From: Solirubrobacterales bacterium
GTDB taxonomy: Bacteria > Actinomycetota > Thermoleophilia > Solirubrobacterales > Solirubrobacteraceae
Direction of reading: 5' to 3'
Assembly (NCBI GenBank): GCA_027449125.1
Contig: DAIDME010000089.1
Coordinates: forward strand, 124,001-188,000
DNA: 64,000 bases
The notes under the pieces are model-generated. The model saw only the letters and a program-made list of their open reading frames with translations, ran no database searches and was not told the origin of the DNA. A program made the position numbers and the translations under genes. Shown here one piece after another: positions 23,001 through 31,256 of this stretch. Position 1 is the first letter of the stretch, and the number at the start of each line of letters is the position of its first letter.

Positions 23001-24065
23001 TCAGCGCGAGTTTGTCATGGGTGGGCCTTGGGCGGCCGACGCGGCCCGCAGGCCGCGACGGCGCGGCCCCCAGACGCGCATGTGCTGCGCCAGCACGTAG
23101 GACCCGACCACGAAGGCTACGGCGCCCACCTGCGCGACGATCGTCTGAACGTTGGCAAAAAGCGAGAACCACTCTCCCAGCCAGCCGGGCCAACGGCCGA
23201 TCGTGGTGGTGGCGATCCAGCCGGCGAGCTGCATCTCCTGGACCTCTTCACCGACCATCACGAACAGCACGACCAGAAGCATTGCCCCGGTGATGATCAA
23301 GAGCCGCTTATACGGCAGCTTCTGGTTCAGCTTGAAGGTCAGCACACCCACGGCCGCCGTGTACATGCTGCCGAGCGTGACACCCTCGAGCACGACGCTC
23401 GAGCCGAAGGTGACCCGCAGGTTCTGGAGAAAGATCACGACCTCGAAGCCCTCGCGGTATATGGACGTGAACCCGAGCAACCCAAAGCCGAGCAGCGTCG
23501 CCCGCGTGAGCCGTTGCGGGTCATCGCCCAGCAGGCCCCTGCGGCGTCTGTGGTGATGGGCGATCCAGCCGGTCCAATACACCTTGTGCAAGAACCAGTT
23601 CATGACGATCAGGAGCACGACGATCGCCGGTATGCCCGTGGCCGCCTGCAGACCGAGGCCACTGCCACCGAGCAGATCGACGATCCCGATCGCCGCAAAC
23701 CAGGTACCCACCGTGGCCAGCAACCCGATCCCCCCACCGATCGCCACCGGACGCTTGTAGACCCCGTTAGCGCCCCGAAAGCTCGCCGTCACCGCCGCCA
23801 GCACGAGGATCGTTTCGAGCCCTTCCCGGAACACCAGGATCGAGCTGTTGATGACCGCGGTGGTGCGGCTCATGTTAACCGCAGCGGTGGCCACACCGGG
23901 GTCAACCGTCCCCCCGCCGCCGTGCCAGCCGAGCACAACCGCCGCCGTTGCAACCAGCAGGAACGGCGCGATCCAGACGTGGAGGCCGGCCCGCTGGGAC
24001 CGTCGTGCGCGGCGTAGCGTGGCGCTCGTGCCCGTCGTTGACTCTGTCTCTGTGTCCGGGCTCAC
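23001..24065 (-). CDS. FTR1-family high-affinity iron permease
   Basis: A 354-residue membrane protein with about seven hydrophobic segments and two copies of the iron-binding REGLE-type motif, FREGLETIL and YREGFEVVIFL, which define the FTR1/EfeU family. In E. coli EfeU works with EfeO and EfeB; those partners are not adjacent here. An extra N-terminal ~55 residues carries one more hydrophobic segment. The start is GTG 24065. A TTAGGGTGCCCTAA palindrome 74 bases upstream suggests DtxR/IdeR-type iron repression. The stop abuts the tRNA-Thr gene. Confidence 0.9.
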   Translation of the reverse strand: MSPDTETESTTGTSATLRRARRSQRAGLHVWIAPFLLVATAAVVLGWHGGGGTVDPGVATAAVNMSRTTAVINSSILVFREGLETILVLAAVTASFRGANGVYKRPVAIGGGIGLLATVGTWFAAIGIVDLLGGSGLGLQAATGIPAIVVLLIVMNWFLHKVYWTGWIAHHHRRRRGLLGDDPQRLTRATLLGFGLLGFTSIYREGFEVVIFLQNLRVTFGSSVVLEGVTLGSMYTAAVGVLTFKLNQKLPYKRLLIITGAMLLVVLFVMVGEEVQEMQLAGWIATTTIGRWPGWLGEWFSLFANVQTIVAQVGAVAFVVGSYVLAQHMRVWGPRRRGLRAASAAQGPPMTNSR

Positions 24066-24138
24066 GGGCGTACGTCCTGCGCGACCAATTCCGAGTGAGT
24101 TCGTCGGAATCTGTGCAGGCGGCAGAAGTTAGCAGAGC

Positions 24139-24152
24139 TTAGGGCACCCTAA
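24139..24152. promoter_or_regulatory. Iron-box-like palindrome before FTR1
   Basis: TTAGGGCACCCTAA has six-base arms TTAGGG/CCCTAA around two bases. It matches 11 of 14 positions of the DtxR/IdeR half-consensus and resembles the site before the MFS gene. It lies between the divergent FTR1 and PHP genes, and its gene context (iron permease) strengthens the call. Confidence 0.5.
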
Positions 24153-24201
24153 GGCACGTCCAGCGTGATCGCGGCAACCCGAATGCACTACGGTCGCGTC
24201 G

Positions 24202-25116
24202 ATGCCGCGCTCGCCGGATGACCTACCAGCACACAAAGCTCGCGCAGGCCAAACCCCGCGCTTCGATCTGCAGGCACACTCGACCCATTCCGACGGCGAA
24301 CTGCCCCCCGCAGGTGTCGTAGCGGCGGCGGCAGGCGCAGGCATCCGGTTGCTGGCGCTGACCGACCACGACACCGTCGCAGGCCAGGCCGAAGCGGCCG
24401 CAGCCGCCACGCAGCACCAGCTCGCGCTCGTGACCGGTGTCGAGGTTTCGGTGCTGGATCCAGCCGCAACGGATCTGCACATCTGCGGTTATCTGGTGGA
24501 CCCGCAGGCGCCGGGTCTGCGAACGCAGCTCGCAAGCTCGCGTGAGGCGCGTGCGCTGCGGACCGAGCGCATGTGCGATGCCGTCGAGCGAGCGGGCTGG
24601 CGGCTCGACCGCACGGGCATCGACGCGCGCCGGGCCGGCGGCGCGAGCATCGGGCGCCCACACCTGGCGCAGGCGGTCTTCAGCGAGCCCGCCAACTCGT
24701 CACGGCTTGCGCGCGAGGGGCTCCACTCGGCGACGGACTTCCTCGCCGCCTACCTGGTGGAGGGCAAGCCCGCGTACGCGCCGCGCCTGGCGCCCAGCGT
24801 GGCCGAGGTGATCGAACTGCTGCACGAGGCCGGTGGCATCGCTGTATGGGCGCACCCGTTCTGGGACCTAGCCGCAACGGATGCGGTCGCCTCGACGTTG
24901 AGGCGGTTTGCCAGGCTGGGGCTCGACGGTGTCGAGGCCTTCTACATCACGCACAGCCGCGAACAGACACAGATGCTCGTCGACCAAGCCGCGCAACTGG
25001 GCCTGCTCACAACCGGCTCATCTGACTTCCACGGCCCCAACCACCCTCTGTTTCACAGCTTCGGGGCGTTCTCCACCTACGATCTGCAGGCGCGGCTGGG
25101 GCCGCTTCTGGACTAA
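24202..25116 (+). CDS. PHP-domain phosphoesterase (TrpH/RNase AM type)
   Basis: A 304-residue metal-dependent phosphoesterase. The PHP metal ligands are visible in DLQAHSTHSDGELPP (His26, His29, Asp31) and LTDHDTV (Asp55-Asp57), with Glu in VTGVEVSV and a C-terminal SSDFHGPNH motif. The E. coli relative (TrpH, RNase AM) is a 5'-3' exonuclease acting on RNA and on 3',5'-nucleotide bisphosphates. It diverges from the iron permease and converges on the sigma factor with a three-base gap. Confidence 0.88.
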   Translation: MPRSPDDLPAHKARAGQTPRFDLQAHSTHSDGELPPAGVVAAAAGAGIRLLALTDHDTVAGQAEAAAAATQHQLALVTGVEVSVLDPAATDLHICGYLVDPQAPGLRTQLASSREARALRTERMCDAVERAGWRLDRTGIDARRAGGASIGRPHLAQAVFSEPANSSRLAREGLHSATDFLAAYLVEGKPAYAPRLAPSVAEVIELLHEAGGIAVWAHPFWDLAATDAVASTLRRFARLGLDGVEAFYITHSREQTQMLVDQAAQLGLLTTGSSDFHGPNHPLFHSFGAFSTYDLQARLGPLLD

Positions 25117-25119
25117 GCG

Positions 25120-25770
25120 CTACGCGGCCGTAGCGCGCTCGCTGAGATGATGCCCGATCTTGCGCTTCACACGCTGTAGCGCGTTGTCGACGGTCTTGCA
25201 CTCGCAGCCCAGCAGCCTGCCGATCTCCTCGTAGGAGCGGCCATCGAGATACAGCGAGAGCACGCGCGACTCGAGCTCAGAGAGCGCCGTTGAGATGCAG
25301 CCGACGAGCGCCCGTAACTCATCGGCGCTGATGACCTGATTGACGGGATCGTGAACAGGCGAGCCGGCGATCATCTCGTCGAGGGTCGGCTCGCTGTCCG
25401 CCCCGGTGCTCACGGGCGTGCTCGAGAACGAGATGTACTGGTTGAGCGGCGCATGCTTGTTGCGCGTCGCCGTCTTGACGGCAGTGATGATCTGGCGCGT
25501 TATGCAGAGCTCCGCGAAGCTCCGGAAGCTCGACTCGCGGTCGCTCCGATAGTCGCGGATAGCCTTGTACAGCCCCACGAGGCCCTCTTGGATGAGGTCG
25601 TCGGAGTCGCCTCCGACCAGAAAGTAGGACGAGGCCTTCAGCCTCACGAACCTGTAGTACCGGCGCACAAGCCGGTCATAGGCGTCGTCGCTCCCTGCCT
25701 TTGCAAGCGCGATCAGATAGCTATCCTCAACCTGTAGTTGAGCCTTGGGGTTTGCTGAGATTCGAGCCAC
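25120..25770 (-). CDS. sigH: SigH-type alternative sigma factor
   Basis: A 216-residue sigma-70 family factor of the Spo0H/SigH type (regions 2-3-4). Region 2 is YYRFVRLKASSYFLVGGDSDDLIQEGLVGLYKAI, and region 4 ends LDGRSYEEIGRLLGCECKTVDNALQRVKRKI, the typical SigH pattern with a CKxVDNALQR helix. GTG start with AAGGA about ten bases upstream. It follows rlmB, the same location as sigH in the Bacillus clpC-to-sigH block. In Thermoleophilia its regulon is unknown. A long palindrome lies in the 267-base upstream gap. Confidence 0.9.
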   Translation of the reverse strand: MARISANPKAQLQVEDSYLIALAKAGSDDAYDRLVRRYYRFVRLKASSYFLVGGDSDDLIQEGLVGLYKAIRDYRSDRESSFRSFAELCITRQIITAVKTATRNKHAPLNQYISFSSTPVSTGADSEPTLDEMIAGSPVHDPVNQVISADELRALVGCISTALSELESRVLSLYLDGRSYEEIGRLLGCECKTVDNALQRVKRKIGHHLSERATAA

Positions 25771-25922
25771 GACGTTGAGTTCCTTTGAATGCGCCGGACA
25801 GCCGTGCGCGGGCTACCGGTGGTTGGAATTGCGTGGCGCGTCACCTCCCCTGGCGCCGCTGCCTATCTGGTTTCAGGCTCTGTGGATGTGCTCTCCCAAG
25901 ACAACATCCTCAAACCATGTCT

Positions 25923-25948
25923 AAAGCTTGAGTTGACACTCAAGCTTT
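25923..25948. promoter_or_regulatory. 11-base perfect inverted repeat upstream of sigH
   Basis: AAAGCTTGAGT and ACTCAAGCTTT face each other around TGAC in an AT-rich patch between rlmB and sigH. It could be a terminator of rlmB or an operator for sigH; no T run follows on the minus strand, which favours an operator. Confidence 0.4.
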
Positions 25949-26037
25949 GCCGCAGGTTCGCATAACTGCGCATTCCTGTCAAGGGCGCGAGTGAACACCA
26001 CGCGGGCGAGCCGGACAACCCTGGGGCTGTGGCGTAC

Positions 26038-26730
26038 TCAGCCGCGACCGGCGCAGGCCGCGTACAGCAGCACAGCCGACGCGGCACCCACGCTGAGCGA
26101 GCCGATGCGCCCACGCAGGGGCAACGAGATCAGGGCATCACAGGCCGCCGCGACGCGTGGCCGCAGACCCCGTCCCTCCGATCCCATCACCAGGACGACG
26201 GGACCGCCGAAGTCCACGGAGAGGTAGTCGAGCTCCGCCTGGCCGTCCGCGCCGTAGCACCAGAACCCGACGTCCTTGGCCGCCAGCAGGAAGTCCGTGA
26301 GGTTACGCACCTGCGCCACAGGAAGATGCTCAACCGCGCCGGCCGAGGCTTTGCAGACGGCCGCGGTGACCTCTACCGCCCGCCGCTCGGGCAGCACCAC
26401 CCCGGCCGCCCCGGCGCACTCGGCTGAACGGCAGATCGAACCCAGATTCTGGGGATCCTGGACCTGGTCCAGCGCAACGATCACGCCCCTGCGTGCGCTG
26501 AGCAGGTCTTCGCCGGTTGCGTAACGGTATGCGGATACCTCGGCACAGATGCCCTGGTGGGCGTCAGCGCCGGCCCGCACCGCGATCTCCTGCGCGGTCT
26601 GCGTTACCAGGGGCACGCCCGCCTGATCCACCCAGGGCTCCCGCGCCGCGCCCGCAGTCGCCCAGATCGTGGTGACCACGCGCGGGCCCCGGAGCGCCTC
26701 GCGCACGGGATTGCGCCCGTAGACGATCAC
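26038..26730 (-). CDS. rlmB: 23S rRNA 2'-O-methyltransferase (RlmB/TrmH family)
   Basis: A 230-residue SPOUT methyltransferase with a trefoil knot. The N-terminal part (VIYGRNPVREAL) is the substrate-binding L30-like domain; NLGSICRSAECAGAAG is motif 1, LVMGSEGRGL motif 2, and SLPLRGRIGSLSV motif 3. RlmB methylates G2251 in E. coli 23S rRNA. It overlaps the cysS stop by four bases (ATGA), the usual cysS-rlmB coupling. Confidence 0.92.
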   Translation of the reverse strand: MIVYGRNPVREALRGPRVVTTIWATAGAAREPWVDQAGVPLVTQTAQEIAVRAGADAHQGICAEVSAYRYATGEDLLSARRGVIVALDQVQDPQNLGSICRSAECAGAAGVVLPERRAVEVTAAVCKASAGAVEHLPVAQVRNLTDFLLAAKDVGFWCYGADGQAELDYLSVDFGGPVVLVMGSEGRGLRPRVAAACDALISLPLRGRIGSLSVGAASAVLLYAACAGRG

Positions 26731-28082
26731 CTCGGCGCCACCAGCGAGGATCCGCCGGCCCCATCGCGGATCTGCCAGCCGAGCGCCTCGAGCTCTTGTC
26801 GGAGACGGTCTGCGAGCTCCCAGTCGCGCTGCGCGCGAGCCCGATCGCGCTCCGCCAACAGCTTCAGCGCAGCCTCTGGAGGCAGCGGCTCGCCGGCGGC
26901 GTCGAGCAGGTTGTCGAGCCCCAGCACGCCGAGCATCTCGCGCAGATCCCCGTCACCAACCGGGTCGGGCGAGCGGTTAGCGAGCCGCACCCACTCAAAC
27001 ACGCCGGCCAGCGCCCTGACCGTGTTGAAATCCTCCGCGAGCGCGCCGAAGAATCCTTCGCGCAGCTGTGGCGACCACTCCGGGGAACGGCCAGGGCGCA
27101 GCCGTCGTGCCGCCTCGCGGATTCGCTCCACGCTGCGCCCGGACGCGACGAGGCTCTCGTGGTCGAACTCGATCGGCTGGCGGTAGTGCCCTGAGCAGAA
27201 GAACAGCAGCAGCGCATCGCGCCCGTACGCATCGAGCGCCTCGCCCAACAGGAACGTGTTGCCCACCGACTTCGACATCTTCTCGCTCTTCAGACGAACC
27301 ATGCCGTTGTGCATCCACAGCCGCGTGAGCGGCTCGCCACGAGCCGCGCAGGTCTGGGCTGCCTCGTTCTCGTGGTGCGGGAAGACTAGGTCCGAGCCGC
27401 CGCCGTGGACCTCAAACCCGGTGCCGAGCAGACGCTCGGCCATCGCCGAGCATTCGATGTGCCAGCCCGGCCGGCCGCTACCCCAGGGGGAGCTCCAGTG
27501 CGTGTCCTCTCCAGGCTTACGCGCCTTCCAGAGGGCGAAATCCGCGGGATCCCGCTTGCGAGAAGACCCGTCACCCCCCTCGCCCTGCTCCATATCTTCC
27601 TGGCGGCGGTGTGAGAGCTCGCCGTAGCGCTCATAGCTGGACACGGCGAAGTAGACATCACCGTCCACGGCGTACGCGTGGCCCAACTCGATCAGCCTCG
27701 CGATCAGCGCGATGATGTCGCTCACCGCTGCGCTGGCCAGCGGCTCGTGGTCGGGTCGCCCCAGACCGAGGCGGTTCGTGTCCTGCACGTAGCGGGCCGT
27801 CATGCTCCGGGCCAACTCGCCCGAGCCGCTGCCGGCGGCCGCAGCTGCCGCGTAGATCTTGTCGTTGACGTCCGTCACGTTCGACACGAGGGTCACGTCG
27901 TAACCCTCGTGCACGAGCAATCGCTTGAGCAGCGAGAAGACCACGAACGGCCTGGCGTTGCCGACGTGTACGGGTCCGTACACGGTAGGGCCGCAGAAGT
28001 AGATGCCAACCCGCCCCGGCTCCCGTGGCTCGAGCGGCCTGAGTGTTCCGCTCAGCGTGTCCTGCAAGCAGATCTCGCGCAT
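26727..28082 (-). CDS. cysS: Cysteinyl-tRNA synthetase
   Basis: A 451-residue class I synthetase. The N-terminal CGPTVYGPVHVGNARPF contains the first zinc cysteine and a HIGH variant (HVGN); WHIECSAMA and PHHENEAAQ give the other zinc ligands; KMSKSVGN is the ATP loop. The C-terminal DALR-like anticodon domain begins near residue 340. The length is normal. It sits nine bases after ispF and is coupled to rlmB. Confidence 0.97.
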   Translation of the reverse strand: MREICLQDTLSGTLRPLEPREPGRVGIYFCGPTVYGPVHVGNARPFVVFSLLKRLLVHEGYDVTLVSNVTDVNDKIYAAAAAAGSGSGELARSMTARYVQDTNRLGLGRPDHEPLASAAVSDIIALIARLIELGHAYAVDGDVYFAVSSYERYGELSHRRQEDMEQGEGGDGSSRKRDPADFALWKARKPGEDTHWSSPWGSGRPGWHIECSAMAERLLGTGFEVHGGGSDLVFPHHENEAAQTCAARGEPLTRLWMHNGMVRLKSEKMSKSVGNTFLLGEALDAYGRDALLLFFCSGHYRQPIEFDHESLVASGRSVERIREAARRLRPGRSPEWSPQLREGFFGALAEDFNTVRALAGVFEWVRLANRSPDPVGDGDLREMLGVLGLDNLLDAAGEPLPPEAALKLLAERDRARAQRDWELADRLRQELEALGWQIRDGAGGSSLVAPR

Positions 28083-28092
28083 CCGTCAGACG

Positions 28093-28593
28093 TTAGCCGT
28101 TGGCCCTGGGGAGACCCGGCCTGTCAACCGTCGCAATCGCGAGCGCCGCCGCTCCCTCGAGCCGGCCGACGAAGCCCATGCCTTCACCTCTGGTGGCCTT
28201 CACGTTGAGCTGGCCGGGGTCGACGTTCAGCGCGGCCCGCAGGCGCGCGTGGATCGCGTCCCTGAACGGGGCCAGCTTTGGCTGCTCGATCACCACCGTC
28301 GCATCGACGTGCTCGATCACGTAGCCGCCGGCCACCAGCAGGGCCACGGTCGCCACCAGCAGCTCAACCGAGTCCGCATCCCGGAAGCGCGGCTCGGTAT
28401 CTGGGAAGTGCTGGCCGATGTCGCCGAGCGCGGCCGCACCGAGCAGCGCATCGATGATCGCGTGCGTCAGAACGTCGGCGTCGGAGTGGCCCAGCAAGCC
28501 GGTGGCGTGCGGGATCAGCACACCGCCGATGACGAGCGGCCGTCCCGGGATGAGCCGGTGGCAGTCATAGCCGAGCCCTGTGGCGGAGCTCAT
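28093..28593 (-). CDS. ispF: 2-C-methyl-D-erythritol 2,4-cyclodiphosphate synthase
   Basis: A 166-residue MEP-pathway enzyme that cyclises CDP-methylerythritol phosphate. The metal-binding GYDCHRL, the GHSDADVLTHAIIDALLGAAALGDIG block and the TRGEGMGFVGR C-terminal motif are all present. Its ATG overlaps the ispD stop by four bases. The pathway supplies isoprenoid precursors for menaquinone and undecaprenyl phosphate. Confidence 0.96.
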   Translation of the reverse strand: MSSATGLGYDCHRLIPGRPLVIGGVLIPHATGLLGHSDADVLTHAIIDALLGAAALGDIGQHFPDTEPRFRDADSVELLVATVALLVAGGYVIEHVDATVVIEQPKLAPFRDAIHARLRAALNVDPGQLNVKATRGEGMGFVGRLEGAAALAIATVDRPGLPRANG

Positions 28594-29279
28594 CGCACCG
28601 CTCCGCGCTCGCTCAGGAGCAGCTCCGCCAACCGCAGGTCCAGCGCGGTGGTGACCTTGAAGTTCTCCGCGTGTGCGGGCAGCACGACGACACTGCCTCC
28701 CATCCGTTCGACCAGCCAGGCGTCGTCGGTGGCGGCTGTGACCAGCTCGACCGGCGCCCGCAGAGCCATGTCCAGCGCCCGCCGGCGGAACACCTGTGGC
28801 GTCTGCGCAGCCCAGAGCAGCGAGCGGTCGAGCGTGCGCTCGACCGACCGACCGGCGCCAGAAACCTGTTTGATCGTATCGCCCACCGCCACCGCCGCGA
28901 CTACCGCGTCGGCATCCGCGCGCGCGAGCTCGTCGACGGCCCGGGCGAACAGCTCAGGCGTGGCCAGCGGCCGCGCCGCATCGTGGACGAGCACCACGTC
29001 GGCGTCAGACGCAGCCGCCGACAGCGCCGCCCGTACGGACTCGGAGCGGGTGGCGCCGCCCGCCACCGCAACGACCCCGTCCGGCGCCGCGTCGAGCCTT
29101 TCAGCGGGCAAGGCGACCACGATCTCGTCCACGCACGGGACCTGACGGAGGGCGGCCACGCTCCACTCCAGCATCGGGCGACCGGCGAGCTGAACGAGCG
29201 CCTTCGGCCCCCCGTAGCCGAGCCGTTCGCCGCGCCCAGCGGCAACCACCAGCGCGAGCGTAGGACGCTCACCGGCCAC
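28590..29279 (-). CDS. ispD: 2-C-methyl-D-erythritol 4-phosphate cytidylyltransferase
   Basis: A 229-residue nucleotidyltransferase, third step of the MEP isoprenoid pathway. VVAAGRGERLGYGGPKALVQL is the CTP-binding loop, VHDAARPLATPELF holds the metal aspartate, and TDDAWLVERMG is the C-terminal substrate motif. It lies between carD (19-base gap) and ispF (4-base overlap). Confidence 0.96.
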   Translation of the reverse strand: MAGERPTLALVVAAGRGERLGYGGPKALVQLAGRPMLEWSVAALRQVPCVDEIVVALPAERLDAAPDGVVAVAGGATRSESVRAALSAAASDADVVLVHDAARPLATPELFARAVDELARADADAVVAAVAVGDTIKQVSGAGRSVERTLDRSLLWAAQTPQVFRRRALDMALRAPVELVTAATDDAWLVERMGGSVVVLPAHAENFKVTTALDLRLAELLLSERGAVR

Positions 29280-29298
29280 TACGTAGCTCCCGTCACTC

Positions 29299-29880
29299 TC
29301 ACTCTGGCGCCGCGGCGACCGTGCCGGCGCCGGCTACGCCGGTCAGGATCACATCGGCGAGATGAGCCTCGACCTGGACCTCGTCCATGCCGAGCGCATA
29401 CATGAGCTCGGAAGCGAGCACCTGCCTGGCACGCGTGTACATCTGCTTCTCGCCGGTCGAGAGGCCCTTCTGATGCTCTCTGATCGCGAGATTGCGGACC
29501 ACCTCCGCCAGCTCACAGACGTCTCCGGTCTTGATCTTGTCGCGATTGTGTTTGACCCGCCGGCTCCAGGTGTTGGGCATGTCTGACCCGGGCTCGGTCA
29601 GGATCTCGAGGACCCGCGCAAGCGTCTCCTCGCTGACGACCCGCCGCAGACCGGCAAGCTGCGCGTTCGCGGTGGGAACCATCACCGTCATCTCGTTGTG
29701 CAGGATCCGGATCGTGAGGTACTCGCGCTCCTCTCCCAGGACCTGCTTGAGCTCCTTCCTGATGACCGTTCCCGCACCATGGTGGGGATAGACGACACTG
29801 TCGCCGACCGCGAACTCGATCTGCGGCAGCGGCACGATCTCCACTGTCTCGTACTCGTCCTCGCCGAGGTCATCGTGCAC
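29299..29880 (-). CDS. carD: CarD-family RNA polymerase-binding regulator
   Basis: A 193-residue protein with an N-terminal polymerase-interaction Tudor-like domain (FAVGDSVVYPHHGAGTV, residues 20-85) and a C-terminal helical DNA-binding domain (SRRVKHNRDKIKTGD through LASELMYALGMD). CarD binds the RNAP beta lobe and stabilises open promoter complexes, chiefly at rRNA genes in mycobacteria. An extra acidic N-terminus of about 15 residues is seen. The carD-ispD-ispF order is the usual actinobacterial one. Confidence 0.95.
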   Translation of the reverse strand: MHDDLGEDEYETVEIVPLPQIEFAVGDSVVYPHHGAGTVIRKELKQVLGEEREYLTIRILHNEMTVMVPTANAQLAGLRRVVSEETLARVLEILTEPGSDMPNTWSRRVKHNRDKIKTGDVCELAEVVRNLAIREHQKGLSTGEKQMYTRARQVLASELMYALGMDEVQVEAHLADVILTGVAGAGTVAAAPE

Positions 29881-29943
29881 AGCGTCGGTAATGGTCTCCT
29901 CCTTCGCTCAGGCGGCAGTCGAGGTTCGTGGCACCATGCACCA

Positions 29944-30999
29944 TCACGTCTGCAGGTAGCGATCGACGAGATTGATCTCCTGCAGACGTCGCAGCCCCTC
30001 GCGAATGTCCTTGGCTCGGATCTCACCCACGCCATCCACCGTTTCCAGCTCGCCATCGGTCGCTGCAAGCAGCTCCTCGAGTCCGCCGAAGGACTCGACG
30101 ATACGCCTGACGACCAGCTTCGGCAGCCGTGGGATGCGCCCCAGGATCCTGATACCTCGTGGCGAGATCGCATAGTCGATGGTATTGAGCTTGCGGTCGT
30201 AACCGAGCAGCTCGGCTAGCCGGCCGAAGTCGAGCAGGTCCTGGTGCGGCAGATGACTGAGCTGGTCGAACGCGACGGCGAACATGTCTTCGTCGTCCTC
30301 GAACAGGTAGTCGTGCACCAGGGCCGCCTTCTCTGCGCCCACGCCGACCATCGTCTCGTCGAGCTGCATCTCGATCAGGCGACCCTCGGTGCCCAGCTCG
30401 ACGATGTAGCGCTCGATCTCCACCGCCATTCGCGTCACCAGCTCGGCGCGTTGCAGCACTGTAAGCACGTCGTGCAGAGTGGCGCCGCCCTCGAACTCGA
30501 GCGCGGTCAGACGTGTCGATACCTGGTCAAGCCGGCTGCGGTACTTGTCGAGCGTCGCCAGTCCCTGGTTTGCCTTCGCCAGCACCACGGGAATGTCGGC
30601 AAGTATGTATTTGACGCCCTCAACGAACAGCGACACCACCTTGCGGCGCTCGGAGATCGCCACGACGATCGCGTCGGTCTGCTTTGACACCCGCTCGGCC
30701 GTCCGGTGACGGGTACCCGTCTCGAGCGTGTGGATCGTCGGATCCGGCGTCAGCTGGATGTTCGCGTGCGCGATCTTGGTGGCGTTCGAGCTGAGGACGA
30801 TCGCGCCGTCCATCTTGGCCAGCTCATAGAGCAGCGCCGGCGTGTAGTCGAGGTCCAGTTTGACTCCTCCCGAGAACATGAACGCCAAGTCCTCGGCGTC
30901 GCCGACCACGATCAGCCCGCCGGTCTGCGCGTGCAGGATATTGTCGAGGCCTTCCCGCAGAGCGGTGCCGGGCGCGACCATTTCGAGCGCCCGCACCAT
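29944..30999 (-). CDS. disA: DisA diadenylate cyclase / DNA-integrity scanner
   Basis: A 351-residue protein making c-di-AMP from ATP. The DAC domain carries DGA at 64-66 (KMDGAIVL) and GTRHRTAERV at 95-104. A helical linker follows, and a C-terminal helix-hairpin-helix domain (TVDGVGEIRAKDIREGLRRL) binds branched DNA. Upstream frame reaches 31125, but the ATG at 30997-30999 has AGGAG six bases ahead and gives the family length (B. subtilis DisA is 360). The c-di-AMP it makes controls potassium and wall homeostasis in relatives. It belongs to the radA-disA-carD block but is separated from radA by the vanHA pair. Confidence 0.93.
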   Translation of the reverse strand: MVRALEMVAPGTALREGLDNILHAQTGGLIVVGDAEDLAFMFSGGVKLDLDYTPALLYELAKMDGAIVLSSNATKIAHANIQLTPDPTIHTLETGTRHRTAERVSKQTDAIVVAISERRKVVSLFVEGVKYILADIPVVLAKANQGLATLDKYRSRLDQVSTRLTALEFEGGATLHDVLTVLQRAELVTRMAVEIERYIVELGTEGRLIEMQLDETMVGVGAEKAALVHDYLFEDDEDMFAVAFDQLSHLPHQDLLDFGRLAELLGYDRKLNTIDYAISPRGIRILGRIPRLPKLVVRRIVESFGGLEELLAATDGELETVDGVGEIRAKDIREGLRRLQEINLVDRYLQT

Positions 31000-31256
31000 C
31001 CGCGACTCCTGTCGCGACTCGAGGCCCTCTCTGGGCTCTTCCCCGGAACGCGAGGCCATGGGCAGGATTTTACGGCCTGGGGCCGTAATCATGAAGTGGG
31101 AGGCTGCGACCGCTGCCGGCGCCACCGCGCGGGCGGGCGATCTAAGCTAGACGACCGGGGGCACAGACTGTTAGGCGTGCTGATGCTCACTGTCCCCAGA
31201 CCGACATACCGTTACCAGGGCGCCGCCCCGCGACCTACCCGAAGCGTGGTGTCCGC

